From positions 124,001 through 188,000 of the forward strand of contig CAWCZY010000010.1 of the NCBI GenBank assembly GCA_963800215.1: a stretch of DNA of 64,000 bases. The letters run 5' to 3'. The stretch is from JAJPKK01 sp963800215 (GTDB taxonomy: Bacteria; Pseudomonadota; Alphaproteobacteria; Rhizobiales; Xanthobacteraceae). Numbering within the stretch: the stretch's first letter is position 1; each line of letters starts with the position of its first letter. The position numbers were made by a program, and so were the translations under genes. Below the pieces are notes generated by a model. The model ran no database searches, was not told the DNA's origin, and was given only the letters and a program-made list of their open reading frames with translations. This document shows, piece after piece, positions 9,595-18,340 of this stretch.

Positions 9595-10063
9595 GACTAC
9601 TCCTCCACTGGGAAAGCGCGACGCTTATGCGTAGCGTTGCGCTCGTTCGTGGCGACTCTCAGTTGCCCACAAACGGGAATGCCGCAAACGGCTTCCAGTC
9701 GATGTCGTCGGGCGGGATCGTTCCAAAAACGGCCTCGCTTGGCTGGTGAGTTCGAACGATTCGGTCCTCCTTGGTGCGTACCGTCGGGCCGAATGCCGCG
9801 GGAACGTCCAACGGACTTCTGCGCTCAAACGCCCCTCGGCTTTCTCCGTTCCAATCCGCTCAGAAATTAATGTCTCGGGTGGGGAACCGACCGCCTTTTG
9901 TCACGTTCCCGGACTAAATGTTCCGATAACCGCTGCGAGCGGCAAGATGCCCAAAAAAGAGGCCCAGCTCATCTCGACTTGAATGACACTGGATTTTCAA
10001 GCGGTTCGGCCGGTTCTGAAATCGACGCCGGGAAGGTTCTCGGCCCCAGACGTGGAGGGTATC
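9595..10063. other. intergenic, nothing recognised
   Basis: About 470 bases between two divergent genes. No conserved reading frame, RNA gene or repeat stands out. It should contain the two promoters, but none is clear enough to mark. Confidence 0.45.
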
Positions 10064-10621
10064 ATGTCGCGCATTTCGGCAGTTCGTTTGCTGAAGAGTA
10101 AATACACCCCGGTGACGTTGACCATCGTGGGATTGCTCGCTGTCTTGGGGAGCATGGCCTTTGCTCAGCAGGACAGGTACACGCTGAAATTGGACGGGCT
10201 CGCGTTTTCTGACTTTAGAGGATACGAAAACTGGCAGGATGTCGCGGTCAGCCAGACCGAAACTCTGTTGAAGGTGATCGTGGCGAACGACGTCATGATG
10301 AACGCGTATAGGCAAGGCCTTCCCAGCGATGGCAAAAAATTCCCTGAAGGCTCCAAGATCGTAAAGATCGAGTGGACCGTAAAAAAGAACACCGTAGCCC
10401 CCTATTTCGTGATGGTGCCCGACACCCTGAAAGCGGTTGCGGTAATCGAAAAAGATACCAACAGATTCCCCGACACGCACGGATGGGCATACGGAAATTT
10501 TTTTTATGATGCTGCGTCCAACACGTTTACGCCTCAAGGGAACGACGCCAAATGCGGGTACGCGTGCCATACGACGGTAGCGGCACAAGACTACATTTTC
10601 ACCGCTTATCCCAAGAGGTGA
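10064..10621 (+). CDS. cytochrome P460-family haem protein
   Basis: A 185-residue exported protein: N-terminal signal segment (TIVGLLAVLGSMAFAQ), a beta-rich domain typical of cytochrome P460 (FRGYENWQDVAVSQTE, VIVANDVMMNAY, FPEGSKIVKIEW, AYGNFFYD), and one c-type haem site CGYACHTTV near the C-terminus. P460 proteins oxidise hydroxylamine or bind NO-type ligands in the periplasm. The cross-linking Lys of true P460 cannot be confirmed by eye. Start ATG 10064 has GGAGGG four bases upstream; an in-frame start at 9983 lacks this. No ammonia-oxidation genes are nearby. Confidence 0.8.
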   Translation: MSRISAVRLLKSKYTPVTLTIVGLLAVLGSMAFAQQDRYTLKLDGLAFSDFRGYENWQDVAVSQTETLLKVIVANDVMMNAYRQGLPSDGKKFPEGSKIVKIEWTVKKNTVAPYFVMVPDTLKAVAVIEKDTNRFPDTHGWAYGNFFYDAASNTFTPQGNDAKCGYACHTTVAAQDYIFTAYPKR

Positions 10622-10743
10622 ATGGAGAACGGGCCATCTGCGCGGATGGCCGCGTCAAGCGTCGGCCTTCACACCCACTATCCGAGTTGGAGGCGTCCTC
10701 GCCCGCGCGGGGGGTGGCGGGCCGCCTATCGTCGGCGTCTGCC

Positions 10744-12030
10744 TCAATCGCCGCGATCACGACTGAAGTCGAAGGTGACGAGCGTTTCGTACCGGCTGCT
10801 TGATCGCTCGAGAATTTCGGGATGGCGGAGCGCATGCACAGCGTCGTAGTAGCCTGCCCGCCAGTGCTCCTCCATCGAGCGGCGTGAGAACTCATAGTCC
10901 TTGGAATCGCCTTCGTAACCCTTTGGCCGATAGATCAGCTGCACGATGTTGGCGGCGTGCCGGTCTGCGGCCGAGCTCAGATATTTCACTTCTTCGCGCT
11001 GCTTCATTTCGTCTGGCAGTTCCTCGAGGAGCACGGCGAGCATGTGTCGCAGCTTTGCCATCTCCTTGAAGTAGTCGGTGAAGGCGCGGGTTCGGCTAGA
11101 GTACTGGATTTCCTTTTGGCGGGTCGCCACTTCGGCAAGGTTGCGCGGGAACTCGCCTCGCGCGCTCCAGAGATCAACCTGGAAAACGAGCGAGTCCGGT
11201 GGCCGCTGCTGCGTCATCGCGATCCACAGAAGGGGCGTATTCGACGCGAGCCCGCCATCCCAGTAGTGCTCGCCTTCGATCTCGATCGCCGGAAAGCCGG
11301 GCGGCAATGCGCCACTCGCCATCACATGCTCCGGCTTGATGACCTGGCTCGGCGAGTCGAAATAGACCAGGTTTCCGCTCCGCACGTTGACGGCGCCGAG
11401 ACTGAGGCGGGTTTGGGCGTGCTCAGCGTTCACCCGGTCGAAATCGATGAGCGACTCGAGCGTCGCCTTGAGCGGTGCCGTATCGTAGTAACTCGTCGCC
11501 TCGACGGTGCCGGGGTGATGAAACCATGGGTTCGGGATCCGCGGTCGGAAGAACCCGGGCGCACCATTCATGAGAGCCACGGCGGCGCTTATATGATTAA
11601 TAGAAACGCGCGGGGAATCTCCGCGCGCCAGCACTGAGCCCAGTTCGCCCGCACCAATATCGAACAATGAGTTGGTGATGCGCTCCCAGAACTCTCTTAG
11701 TTTTTCGACGCGCAGATTCGGTGGGTTACCGGCGATGATCGTGGCGTTGATCGCCCCAATCGAGATGCCAGCGACCCAATCGGGATGGAGGTTTGCCTCC
11801 GCCAGCGCCTCATAGACCCCAGCCTGATAAGCCCCCAGCGCGCCGCCACCTTGGAGGAGTAGGACAACGCGATCGAACCCCGGCCGTTTCGCTTGTCTGT
11901 GCGTTTTGCGCAACGGGCGAGACTTGCCAGGTATCCGCGCCGGCAAGTCGTCGGGCTGCGGCCGCTCGCTCCCGGTTTCCGGCGAAGTTTCCACACGAGC
12001 GCCGCGTCGCGCGAAAAGTCTCTCGTTCAA
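10744..12030 (-). CDS. patatin-like phospholipase
   Basis: Patatin-family acyl hydrolase of about 428 residues with a Ser-Asp dyad. Visible are the oxyanion loop LQGGGALGAYQAGVYEAL, the nucleophile elbow GISIGAIN and the Asp in YWDGGLASNTPLL. A C-terminal extension (RTRAFTDYFKEMAKLRHML onwards) is typical of the bacterial group. TTG at 12030 is taken as start because TTTTGGAGG lies six bases upstream; a GTG at 12069 would add 13 residues without a ribosome site. It should cleave membrane or storage acyl esters; the substrate is unknown. It ends about 120 bases from the converging P460 gene. Confidence 0.87.
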   Translation of the reverse strand: MNERLFARRGARVETSPETGSERPQPDDLPARIPGKSRPLRKTHRQAKRPGFDRVVLLLQGGGALGAYQAGVYEALAEANLHPDWVAGISIGAINATIIAGNPPNLRVEKLREFWERITNSLFDIGAGELGSVLARGDSPRVSINHISAAVALMNGAPGFFRPRIPNPWFHHPGTVEATSYYDTAPLKATLESLIDFDRVNAEHAQTRLSLGAVNVRSGNLVYFDSPSQVIKPEHVMASGALPPGFPAIEIEGEHYWDGGLASNTPLLWIAMTQQRPPDSLVFQVDLWSARGEFPRNLAEVATRQKEIQYSSRTRAFTDYFKEMAKLRHMLAVLLEELPDEMKQREEVKYLSSAADRHAANIVQLIYRPKGYEGDSKDYEFSRRSMEEHWRAGYYDAVHALRHPEILERSSSRYETLVTFDFSRDRGD

Positions 12031-12141
12031 CGTGAACCTCCAAAATTCAAGGCAGTCACTAAAGCCCACGCATCAAACAATCTGCCGCCGCTGTCACCAA
12101 ACGCGGGCCGACGTACACTCAGCCAGCTGCTGCATTGCGGC

Positions 12142-13749
12142 TCATTCGCCACCGATGTGGGCTCCTTTCGGAGCCACCGAGCGTTTCATCAGTAGCACCG
12201 CGGGTACCAGTGCCAGCGTTATGACGGCCAAGATCAAGTACACATCGAAATAAGCCAGTGCCGATGCTTGCTGCTGGCGCAGATTCTCGAGTGCCTGCCA
12301 AGCCAGCTGCTGTGCGGCAACCGGATCGCCGGCCTGCTGCAGGAACACTCCCCGAGCCTGGTTCAGGAAGGAAACCACAGCGGCGTTGAAAGCATCAAGG
12401 GACTCGCCAAGCCGCAGGGTGTGAAATTGGTCACGGCGCTCCTGCATTGTTTGCGCCAACGACGTCCCGACACTGCCTCCCTCGTTGCGCAGCAGACTCA
12501 ACAAGCCGACAGCCGCTCCGCGCAGCAGCGGCGGAGTATAAAGATAGGCCGCTACATTCGTGGGGGCAAAGCATATCGAAAGGCCAAGGACCAGCACCAC
12601 CCGGGGCCACACGACCTGGTCCGGGCTGATCCCCAGGTTGAGCTGCGACATCCAATAGTTGCCGGCGGTCATGACGAGCAAGCCGGTCATGATCACCCAC
12701 CGGGCGTCCGCCCCCCGGCCAAGTATCAAACCCACGACAGGCATCGCGATGACCGCAAAGAACCCACCCGGCGACATGACCAATCCCGCGCTCAGCGCAT
12801 CATAACCGAACAGCGTTTGAAGCAACGCAGGCAACGAGGTGCTGGCCGCATAAAGCACCATATAGGCGCAAAAGATGATGAGGCAGCACGCACTGAAGTT
12901 TCGCTCCCGCATGGGTCGGAAATTGACCACGGGGCTGGGGTGACGCAGCTCCCACAAGATCAGCGCGATCAGGCCCACAGCGAAAAAGGTCGCCAGCGTC
13001 TGCACACGCCAGAATGGATCGCTCAACCAATCCCACTCTTGTCCTTTGCTGAGCATCACCTCCCAGGAGACCATGACGATGACCAGGAGTGACAGCCCAA
13101 CGGAGTCGAAGCGGAACGGCTGCTTCCTCAGCTCCTCACGCTCCTTCGTGAGATAGTCCGGGTCCCGGAGCAGAGCATAACAAGCGGCAAATGCGACAAG
13201 ACCGACCGGGACGTTGATCAAGAACACCCACCGCCACGAATAACTGTCTGTTATCCAGCCGCCGAGGGTCGGACCGACGATCGGCGCCAGCAGGGCCGCG
13301 AAGCCGAACAGCGTCATCGCCATGCCTTGCTTCTCCGGAGGGAAGGCGTCCAGCAGCACGCCCTGGCTGGAAGGCTGAAGACCGCCCCCCGCCAAGCCCT
13401 GCACCACGCGGAACACGATCAGCTGACCGAGACTGGTGGCCATTCCACACAGCCCCGAGGCAAGTGTGAACACGGCTATCGACAGCAGGAAGTAGTTGCG
13501 CCGACCGAGATGGGCCGACAACCAGCCGGTGATTGGCAGGATGATGGCGTTGGCGGCGAGATAGCTGGTGATGACCCACTCGCCGTCGTCGACCGTAGCG
13601 GACAGGCCGCCGGCAATGTATCGCAGCGCCACCAGAGCGATGGTCGTATCGAGCACCTCCATGAAGGTCGGCACCACGACGATGGCGGCCACCACCCAGG
13701 GGCTTTGCCCCACCCGGGATTTGGAGGGTGAAAGTACCGTCTCCGTCAT
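12142..13749 (-). CDS. emrB: DHA2-family (EmrB-like) MFS drug efflux permease
   Basis: Inner-membrane proton-driven exporter of 535 residues and about 14 transmembrane helices. DHA2 hallmarks include the first-helix motif LDTTIALVAL, motif A in WLSAHLGRRNYF, RVVQGLAGGGLQPSSQ and motif C-like ALLAPIVGPTLGGWITD. Its ATG overlaps the stop of the adaptor gene by four bases, so the two are translationally coupled and should form an EmrAB-type tripartite pump with an outer-membrane channel encoded elsewhere. No regulator gene is adjacent. Confidence 0.93.
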   Translation of the reverse strand: MTETVLSPSKSRVGQSPWVVAAIVVVPTFMEVLDTTIALVALRYIAGGLSATVDDGEWVITSYLAANAIILPITGWLSAHLGRRNYFLLSIAVFTLASGLCGMATSLGQLIVFRVVQGLAGGGLQPSSQGVLLDAFPPEKQGMAMTLFGFAALLAPIVGPTLGGWITDSYSWRWVFLINVPVGLVAFAACYALLRDPDYLTKEREELRKQPFRFDSVGLSLLVIVMVSWEVMLSKGQEWDWLSDPFWRVQTLATFFAVGLIALILWELRHPSPVVNFRPMRERNFSACCLIIFCAYMVLYAASTSLPALLQTLFGYDALSAGLVMSPGGFFAVIAMPVVGLILGRGADARWVIMTGLLVMTAGNYWMSQLNLGISPDQVVWPRVVLVLGLSICFAPTNVAAYLYTPPLLRGAAVGLLSLLRNEGGSVGTSLAQTMQERRDQFHTLRLGESLDAFNAAVVSFLNQARGVFLQQAGDPVAAQQLAWQALENLRQQQASALAYFDVYLILAVITLALVPAVLLMKRSVAPKGAHIGGE

Positions 13750-15314
13750 CTGCCGACGCCCGACGGGCTCGCGGCCGAACCGATGGCCGGCGATGGCTGC
13801 ACGTAGCCTTGAAGAAACTTCCCGGCATCGGGTCCGACGAGCGGCTTATCGAGATAGACGTATGGAACAACCGAAGTGCCGAGGAACAGGGGCTTCCTGT
13901 CGGGGTCGTATCCTTCAAGCTCGATGCGGACCGGCAGCCGCTGGACGATCTTGACGAAGTTGCCGGTGGCATTCTCCGGCGGCAGCAACGCGAGTGTCGA
14001 TCCCGTCCCCATGGAAAAGCCGGCGATCCGGCCATTGAACACCTGTCGGTCGCCGTACATGTCGACATACAAATCGACCGCTTGGCCGATACGCAAGTCG
14101 CGCAGTTGGGTCTCCTTGAAATTGGCATCGACCCAGATCTCGGTGAGCGAACGGATCGCCATCAAGCTCTGCCCGACCTGAACATCATTGCCCGGATTGA
14201 CATTTCGGCGCGTGACGACGCCGTTGATCTCCGCGACGATGTCGCAATAGCGAAGGTCGAGCTCGGCCTGAATGAGATCGCGGTTGGCGAATTCGAGTTT
14301 CGCTTGCGCCTGCTTGACGGCCGGTGCATTCGCCGTCAGTCCGGCAAGCGTGCGGTCGACATCGCCTTGATTCAGTTTCTCGAACTGCTCGATCATCTGC
14401 TTCGGTAGCTGTTCATACGAATGGACAACGTCCAGCTGTGCCGCCGTCTGAATCAGGGCTGCCTGCGCCTCTCGGACGGAGGAGAAGGTCTGATCGAGAT
14501 CGGGCGGAACGTCGTCGAGATCTCCGCCTTCGGGCTGCGCCGCCAACCCCAAAGAGACACGGATTTGAAGTACATCCGCCATTGCTTGGGTAACTTCCGC
14601 CTGCGCAACCGATAGATCGGCTTGCCGTCGATCGTAGTCCTGTCGACTTATGGTCGCCGACGGCAGCAATTGCTCAGCCCGGGCGAATTCAGTTTGTGCC
14701 AACTTCAGCGTGGCCTTGCTTTTTTCGAGAGCGGCAACGCGGGCATGCAGCAGGGCTACGCGGTTGTCGACGTCCTCCATGGCGTATTGCAATTTCCAGC
14801 GCAGGCTCATCGCTTGTGCTTCGATACCGCGCACCGTGGTCGTGGCCGCGCTCAGATCCGCCGTTGCAGCATCGACGGCCGCCTTCTTCACGGCGACGGC
14901 GTCCTGAAACGGCTCCTTGTCCAGTTGAACAAGGAGATCTCCCTTTTTCACACGGTTGTTGTCATCCACCAGAACGCGGGAAACCTGACCGTGGACACGG
15001 GGCGCGACGAATGTCGCGTGACCGTTCACGAAGGCATCATCCGTCGAAATCGTGCTGAGAGCGAATCGGATCCAGGGAATGCCGAACCAAAGCACGGCTG
15101 TCAGGGCCAAAACGCCGAGTGTTCCGACCACCAACCTTCGTCGCCGGAAAAAGTCATGGCTCCCTGGCGAGGATGCCTTCGCAGGTTCGACCTGCGTGGA
15201 TTTGGCGCCGTCGTCGACCGAAGCGCCTTCGTCATCTGCCGGAACCGGCCCGGGCGTGCCGGGCCGAGGTTCCGCAGCGCTTGGAGAGGGAAGCGACTCT
15301 CTTGCGGACATCAT
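13746..15314 (-). CDS. emrA: HlyD/EmrA-family membrane fusion protein
   Basis: Periplasmic adaptor of 522 residues for the downstream EmrB-like exporter. A Ser/Pro-rich cytoplasmic tail (about 1-50) precedes one transmembrane helix (LVVGTLGVLALTAVLWFGI). A biotinyl-lipoyl half follows (VHGQVSRVLVDDNNRVKKGDLLVQLD), then a long alpha-helical hairpin (about 150-330) and the second lipoyl/barrel part (CDIVAEINGVVTRRNVNPG, VDANFKETQLRDLRIGQAV). The cytoplasmic tail is longer than in E. coli EmrA. Translation is coupled to emrB by a 4-base overlap. Confidence 0.92.
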   Translation of the reverse strand: MMSARESLPSPSAAEPRPGTPGPVPADDEGASVDDGAKSTQVEPAKASSPGSHDFFRRRRLVVGTLGVLALTAVLWFGIPWIRFALSTISTDDAFVNGHATFVAPRVHGQVSRVLVDDNNRVKKGDLLVQLDKEPFQDAVAVKKAAVDAATADLSAATTTVRGIEAQAMSLRWKLQYAMEDVDNRVALLHARVAALEKSKATLKLAQTEFARAEQLLPSATISRQDYDRRQADLSVAQAEVTQAMADVLQIRVSLGLAAQPEGGDLDDVPPDLDQTFSSVREAQAALIQTAAQLDVVHSYEQLPKQMIEQFEKLNQGDVDRTLAGLTANAPAVKQAQAKLEFANRDLIQAELDLRYCDIVAEINGVVTRRNVNPGNDVQVGQSLMAIRSLTEIWVDANFKETQLRDLRIGQAVDLYVDMYGDRQVFNGRIAGFSMGTGSTLALLPPENATGNFVKIVQRLPVRIELEGYDPDRKPLFLGTSVVPYVYLDKPLVGPDAGKFLQGYVQPSPAIGSAASPSGVGR

Positions 15315-15717
15315 CTGCTCCTAAAGCAAATGCAAATTTGGCCTTTCCTACACCGGTCGTGTGATACGATGATCGGCGCAAAGTCTTTTTGAAGCGATGG
15401 GAGCATTGTAAGCCTTGACGGTCTGATGAACAACCTCCTCTCAAACCTTCGCGGGCTCCGTGGGCTGATTTAGTACGTGGTCCGCAGAGTGGCGTGCCAG
15501 GCAGTTGTTGTTCACGATGTCCGCGCCCGGGCCGGCGAACATCCGGTCACTGCAGGGAACCCGGAGTCGACCGAGAGCGGTCAAGCCGGCCACGCACAAA
15601 AGAAAGAGGCCCTGGCTTGCGCCAGGGCCTCCCCATGACGGCGAGGGCAGTGCCGGGTAGTTGCCCCCTCCGTATTTCTGAGCGCCGGACTTCGCGAAGC
15701 GAAGGCCGGAGCCGCAT
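15315..15717. other. intergenic region with terminator
   Basis: About 400 bases between the start of emrA (leftward) and the end of amtB (leftward). It should carry the emrAB promoter and contains the amtB-side terminator noted separately. No reading frame in it resembles a known protein. Confidence 0.5.
15595..15629 (-). terminator. intrinsic terminator of the glnK-amtB transcript
   Basis: On the minus strand, stem GGCCCTGGC / GCCAGGGCC (plus-strand 15608-15616 and 15621-15629) with a 4-base loop is followed by TCTTTCTTTTG. It lies about 90 bases past the amtB stop, in the right orientation. Confidence 0.75.
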
Positions 15718-17163
15718 TCACAGATCGTAGGCGCGCTCGCCGTGGTCGGTGAGGTCGAGGCCTTCGCGCTCCGCCTCCGGTGAGGGACGCAATCCGACCA
15801 GCAGGTCCACGACCTTGTAGAGGATCGCGGAGCCGAAGCCGGACCACACCAGCGTGGTGCCGACCGCCTTGCCCTGGGAGATCAGCTGCGTCCACATGTC
15901 GTATTCGGCGATCTTGCCGGTGGCGTAGTCCATGATCCCGGTGCCGCCGAGGAAGGGAGCGACCAGGATGCCGGTGGCGATGGCGCCGACGATGCCGCCG
16001 ACGCAGTGGACGCCGAACACGTCGAGCGCGTCGTCATAGTCGAAGGCGTGCTTGACGACCGTGACGAAGAACAGGCAGATGACGCCGACGACGAGGCCGA
16101 GCACGATCGCCCCCATCGGGCCGGAAAAGCCGGACGCCGGCGTGACCGCGACGAGGCCGGCGACGGCGCCGGAAAGTATGCCGAGCATCGACGGCTTGCC
16201 CTTCACGATCCACTCGGCGAACATCCAGGACAGCCCTGCGGCCGCGGTGGCGAGGAAGGAATTGACCATGGCGAGCGCGGCGCCGCCATTGGCTTCGAGA
16301 TTGGACCCGGCGTTGAAGCCGAACCAGCCGACCCACAGCAGCGAGGTCCCGATCATGGTCTGGACCATCGAGTGGGGCGCCATGATCTCCTTGCCGTGGC
16401 CGATGCGCTTGCCGACCATGAGCGCTCCGACGAACCCGGCGATGCCGGCATTGATGTGCACGACGGTGCCGCCGGCAAAGTCGATCGCGCCCCAGAGATA
16501 GACCTGGCCGCCGTCGGCCAGAACCTCGTCGAGCTTGGCCTGAGCCAGCTTCTTGGTCGCCTCGTCGGTCGCCGCGGCGAGCGCCTTGGCGGCGTCCGCG
16601 ATGGCGTCGGGGCCCGCCCAATACCAGACCATGTGAGCGATCGGGAAATAGATCAGGGTCACCCATAAGGGGATGAACAAAGCGACCGCGGCGAATTTCA
16701 TGCGTTCGGCGAAGGCGCCGACGATCAGCGCCGGCGTGATCGCCGCGAAGGTCATCTGGAAGCAGAAGTAGATGAGTTCGGAGATGTTGGCCCCGACCGA
16801 GAACGTCGATGCCGTGGAATCCGTCGTCATGCCCATCATGAAGGCCTTGGAGAGGCCGCCGAGATAGGGCGAGCCGCCGGTGAAGGCGAGGCTGTAGCCG
16901 TAGAACGACCAGATCAGGATGACGATGCAGACGGTGTAGAATACATGGGTGAGCACGCTCAGCATGTTCTTGGTGCGCACCAGGCCGCCATAGAACAGCG
17001 CCAGTCCCGGTATCGTCATGAGGAGGACGAGGACCGTCGAGGTCAACATCCAGGCATTGTCGCCCTTGTTGACGACGGGCGCGTCCGCCAATGCCCCGGT
17101 CGCGGCAAACAGGCCGGCGAACAGCACGGCGAGCCCTATCCGATAGGGAGTTCTCGATTTCAT
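15718..17163 (-). CDS. amtB: ammonium transporter AmtB
   Basis: Inner-membrane ammonium channel of 481 residues with a cleavable N-terminal segment (GLAVLFAGLFAATGALA) and 11 predicted helices. Family signatures are GDNAWMLTSTVLVLLMTIPGLALF, the His of DFAGGTVVHINAGIAG, SLLWVGWFGFNAGSNL and DVFGVHCVGGIVGA. A loop rich in Ala and Lys (ADAAKALAAATDEATKKLAQ region, residues about 190-215) is an insertion seen in several alphaproteobacterial AmtB proteins. Start ATG 17163; an in-frame start further upstream lies in the glnK-amtB gap. It is cotranscribed with glnK, whose product plugs the pore. Confidence 0.96.
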   Translation of the reverse strand: MKSRTPYRIGLAVLFAGLFAATGALADAPVVNKGDNAWMLTSTVLVLLMTIPGLALFYGGLVRTKNMLSVLTHVFYTVCIVILIWSFYGYSLAFTGGSPYLGGLSKAFMMGMTTDSTASTFSVGANISELIYFCFQMTFAAITPALIVGAFAERMKFAAVALFIPLWVTLIYFPIAHMVWYWAGPDAIADAAKALAAATDEATKKLAQAKLDEVLADGGQVYLWGAIDFAGGTVVHINAGIAGFVGALMVGKRIGHGKEIMAPHSMVQTMIGTSLLWVGWFGFNAGSNLEANGGAALAMVNSFLATAAAGLSWMFAEWIVKGKPSMLGILSGAVAGLVAVTPASGFSGPMGAIVLGLVVGVICLFFVTVVKHAFDYDDALDVFGVHCVGGIVGAIATGILVAPFLGGTGIMDYATGKIAEYDMWTQLISQGKAVGTTLVWSGFGSAILYKVVDLLVGLRPSPEAEREGLDLTDHGERAYDL

Positions 17164-17197
17164 TGCTTCAAAGCTCCTGTCCGAAAGCGCGGGCTGC

Positions 17198-17536
17198 TCA
17201 CAGTGCTGCGGCATCGGTCTCGCCGGTGCGGATCCGCACCGCCTGCTCGAGACCGAAAACGAATATCTTGCCGTCGCCGATCTGGCCGGTCTTGGCGGCC
17301 GCGGAGATGGCTTCGATCACCTTGTCCAACTGGCTGGCGGCAACCGCGACTTCGACCTTCAGTTTCGGCAGGAAGCTCACGGCATATTCGGTGCCGCGAT
17401 AGATCTCCGTGTGGCCCTTTTGCCGGCCGTAGCCCTTGACCTCGGTGACCGTCATTCCGTGCACCCCAATCGCAGTCAGCGCGTCGCGCACCTCGTCGAG
17501 CTTGAATGGCTTGATGATGGCCATCACGATTTTCAT
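17198..17536 (-). CDS. glnK: PII signal-transduction protein GlnK (amtB-proximal)
   Basis: A 112-residue PII protein. The T-loop is KGYGRQKGHTEIYRGTEYAV with the uridylylated Tyr51; the B- and C-loop regions are AAKTGQIGDGKIFV and the C-terminal RIRTGETDAAAL. PII trimers sense 2-oxoglutarate and ADP/ATP and control AmtB and nitrogen regulators. It lies 34 bases upstream of amtB, so it is the operon's regulator. A sigma-54-type site lies about 106 bases upstream of its start. Confidence 0.96.
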   Translation of the reverse strand: MKIVMAIIKPFKLDEVRDALTAIGVHGMTVTEVKGYGRQKGHTEIYRGTEYAVSFLPKLKVEVAVAASQLDKVIEAISAAAKTGQIGDGKIFVFGLEQAVRIRTGETDAAAL

Positions 17537-17641
17537 TAGTCCCTTCCCCAGCTAGGCCGCCTTCTGATCCGCAGACAGGGCCATTTCCACGCGGCGAGGC
17601 AGGCAACCGGCGGATGCCGGTGCGTTCGCCGCGACGGAGCA

Positions 17642-17657
17642 ATCAAGGCTCGTGCCA
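17642..17657 (-). promoter_or_regulatory. candidate sigma-54 (-24/-12) promoter for glnK-amtB
   Basis: The minus strand reads TGGCACGAGCCTTGAT, matching TGGCACG-N4-TTGCW except for A in place of C at the -12 dinucleotide. It sits about 106 bases upstream of the glnK ATG, the expected place for nitrogen control through RpoN and NtrC. I did not find a matching site upstream of the other PII gene. Confidence 0.5.
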
Positions 17658-17820
17658 GTTTTGAAAACGGACATCAATTCGGGAAGAAAGGGCCGATTTT
17701 CGATTCGCAGGCCGTCGAAGCATGCGTGCATGCATGCCGACGGCAACCACGCCGCCGCCGTATCGGGACACCATGCCTAAGGAATAGGCAAACGCAGCCT
17801 TGCGGAGCGAGTTTGCGGGG

Positions 17821-18159
17821 TCAAAGGGCGTCGTTGTCGACTTCACTGGTGCGAATTCGCACGGCATGGTCGAGCGTCATGACGAAAATCTTGCCATCGC
17901 CGATCTGCCCGGTGCGGGCCGCCGCGGCGATCACATCGATGGTCTTGGCGGCCTGGTCGGAGGACACTGCGACCTCGACGCGAACCTTGGGCAGGAAATT
18001 CACGGCATATTCGGCGCCCCGGTAGATCTCGGTATGACCCTTCTGCCGCCCATAGCCTTTGACCTCGGTGACGGTCATTCCGGTGACGCCGATAGACGTC
18101 AGCGCCTGCCGGACATCGTCCAGCTTGAACGGCTTGATGATGGCGACGATGAGCTTCAT
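17821..18159 (-). CDS. second PII protein (GlnB/GlnK paralogue)
   Basis: A 112-residue PII protein, clearly paralogous to the downstream one. T-loop KGHTEIYRGAEYAV with Tyr51; AARTGQIGDGKIFV; C-terminus differs (MTLDHAVRIRTSEVDNDAL). Start ATG 18159 has GGAGGAAT a few bases upstream. It lies about 285 bases before glnK in the same direction, so it may be read separately or through. Which of the two controls the nitrogen cascade and which controls AmtB cannot be decided from sequence alone. Confidence 0.94.
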   Translation of the reverse strand: MKLIVAIIKPFKLDDVRQALTSIGVTGMTVTEVKGYGRQKGHTEIYRGAEYAVNFLPKVRVEVAVSSDQAAKTIDVIAAAARTGQIGDGKIFVMTLDHAVRIRTSEVDNDAL

Positions 18160-18340
18160 GGGGGTCGATTCCTCCTGCCCGGGAATTTTTTGGTCCCGAC
18201 GCAATTTCCCGGTCTTGTCGGTGGGCATACCGGGTGTGCCGGTGTGCCCGTGTTGAAAATTTGTGTCAACGCCTGAATATCAAGCAAGCAGGCTATTTTG
18301 GTCATGAGCCCGTGACGCCGCCGCGGGTGCCTTCCACGTC

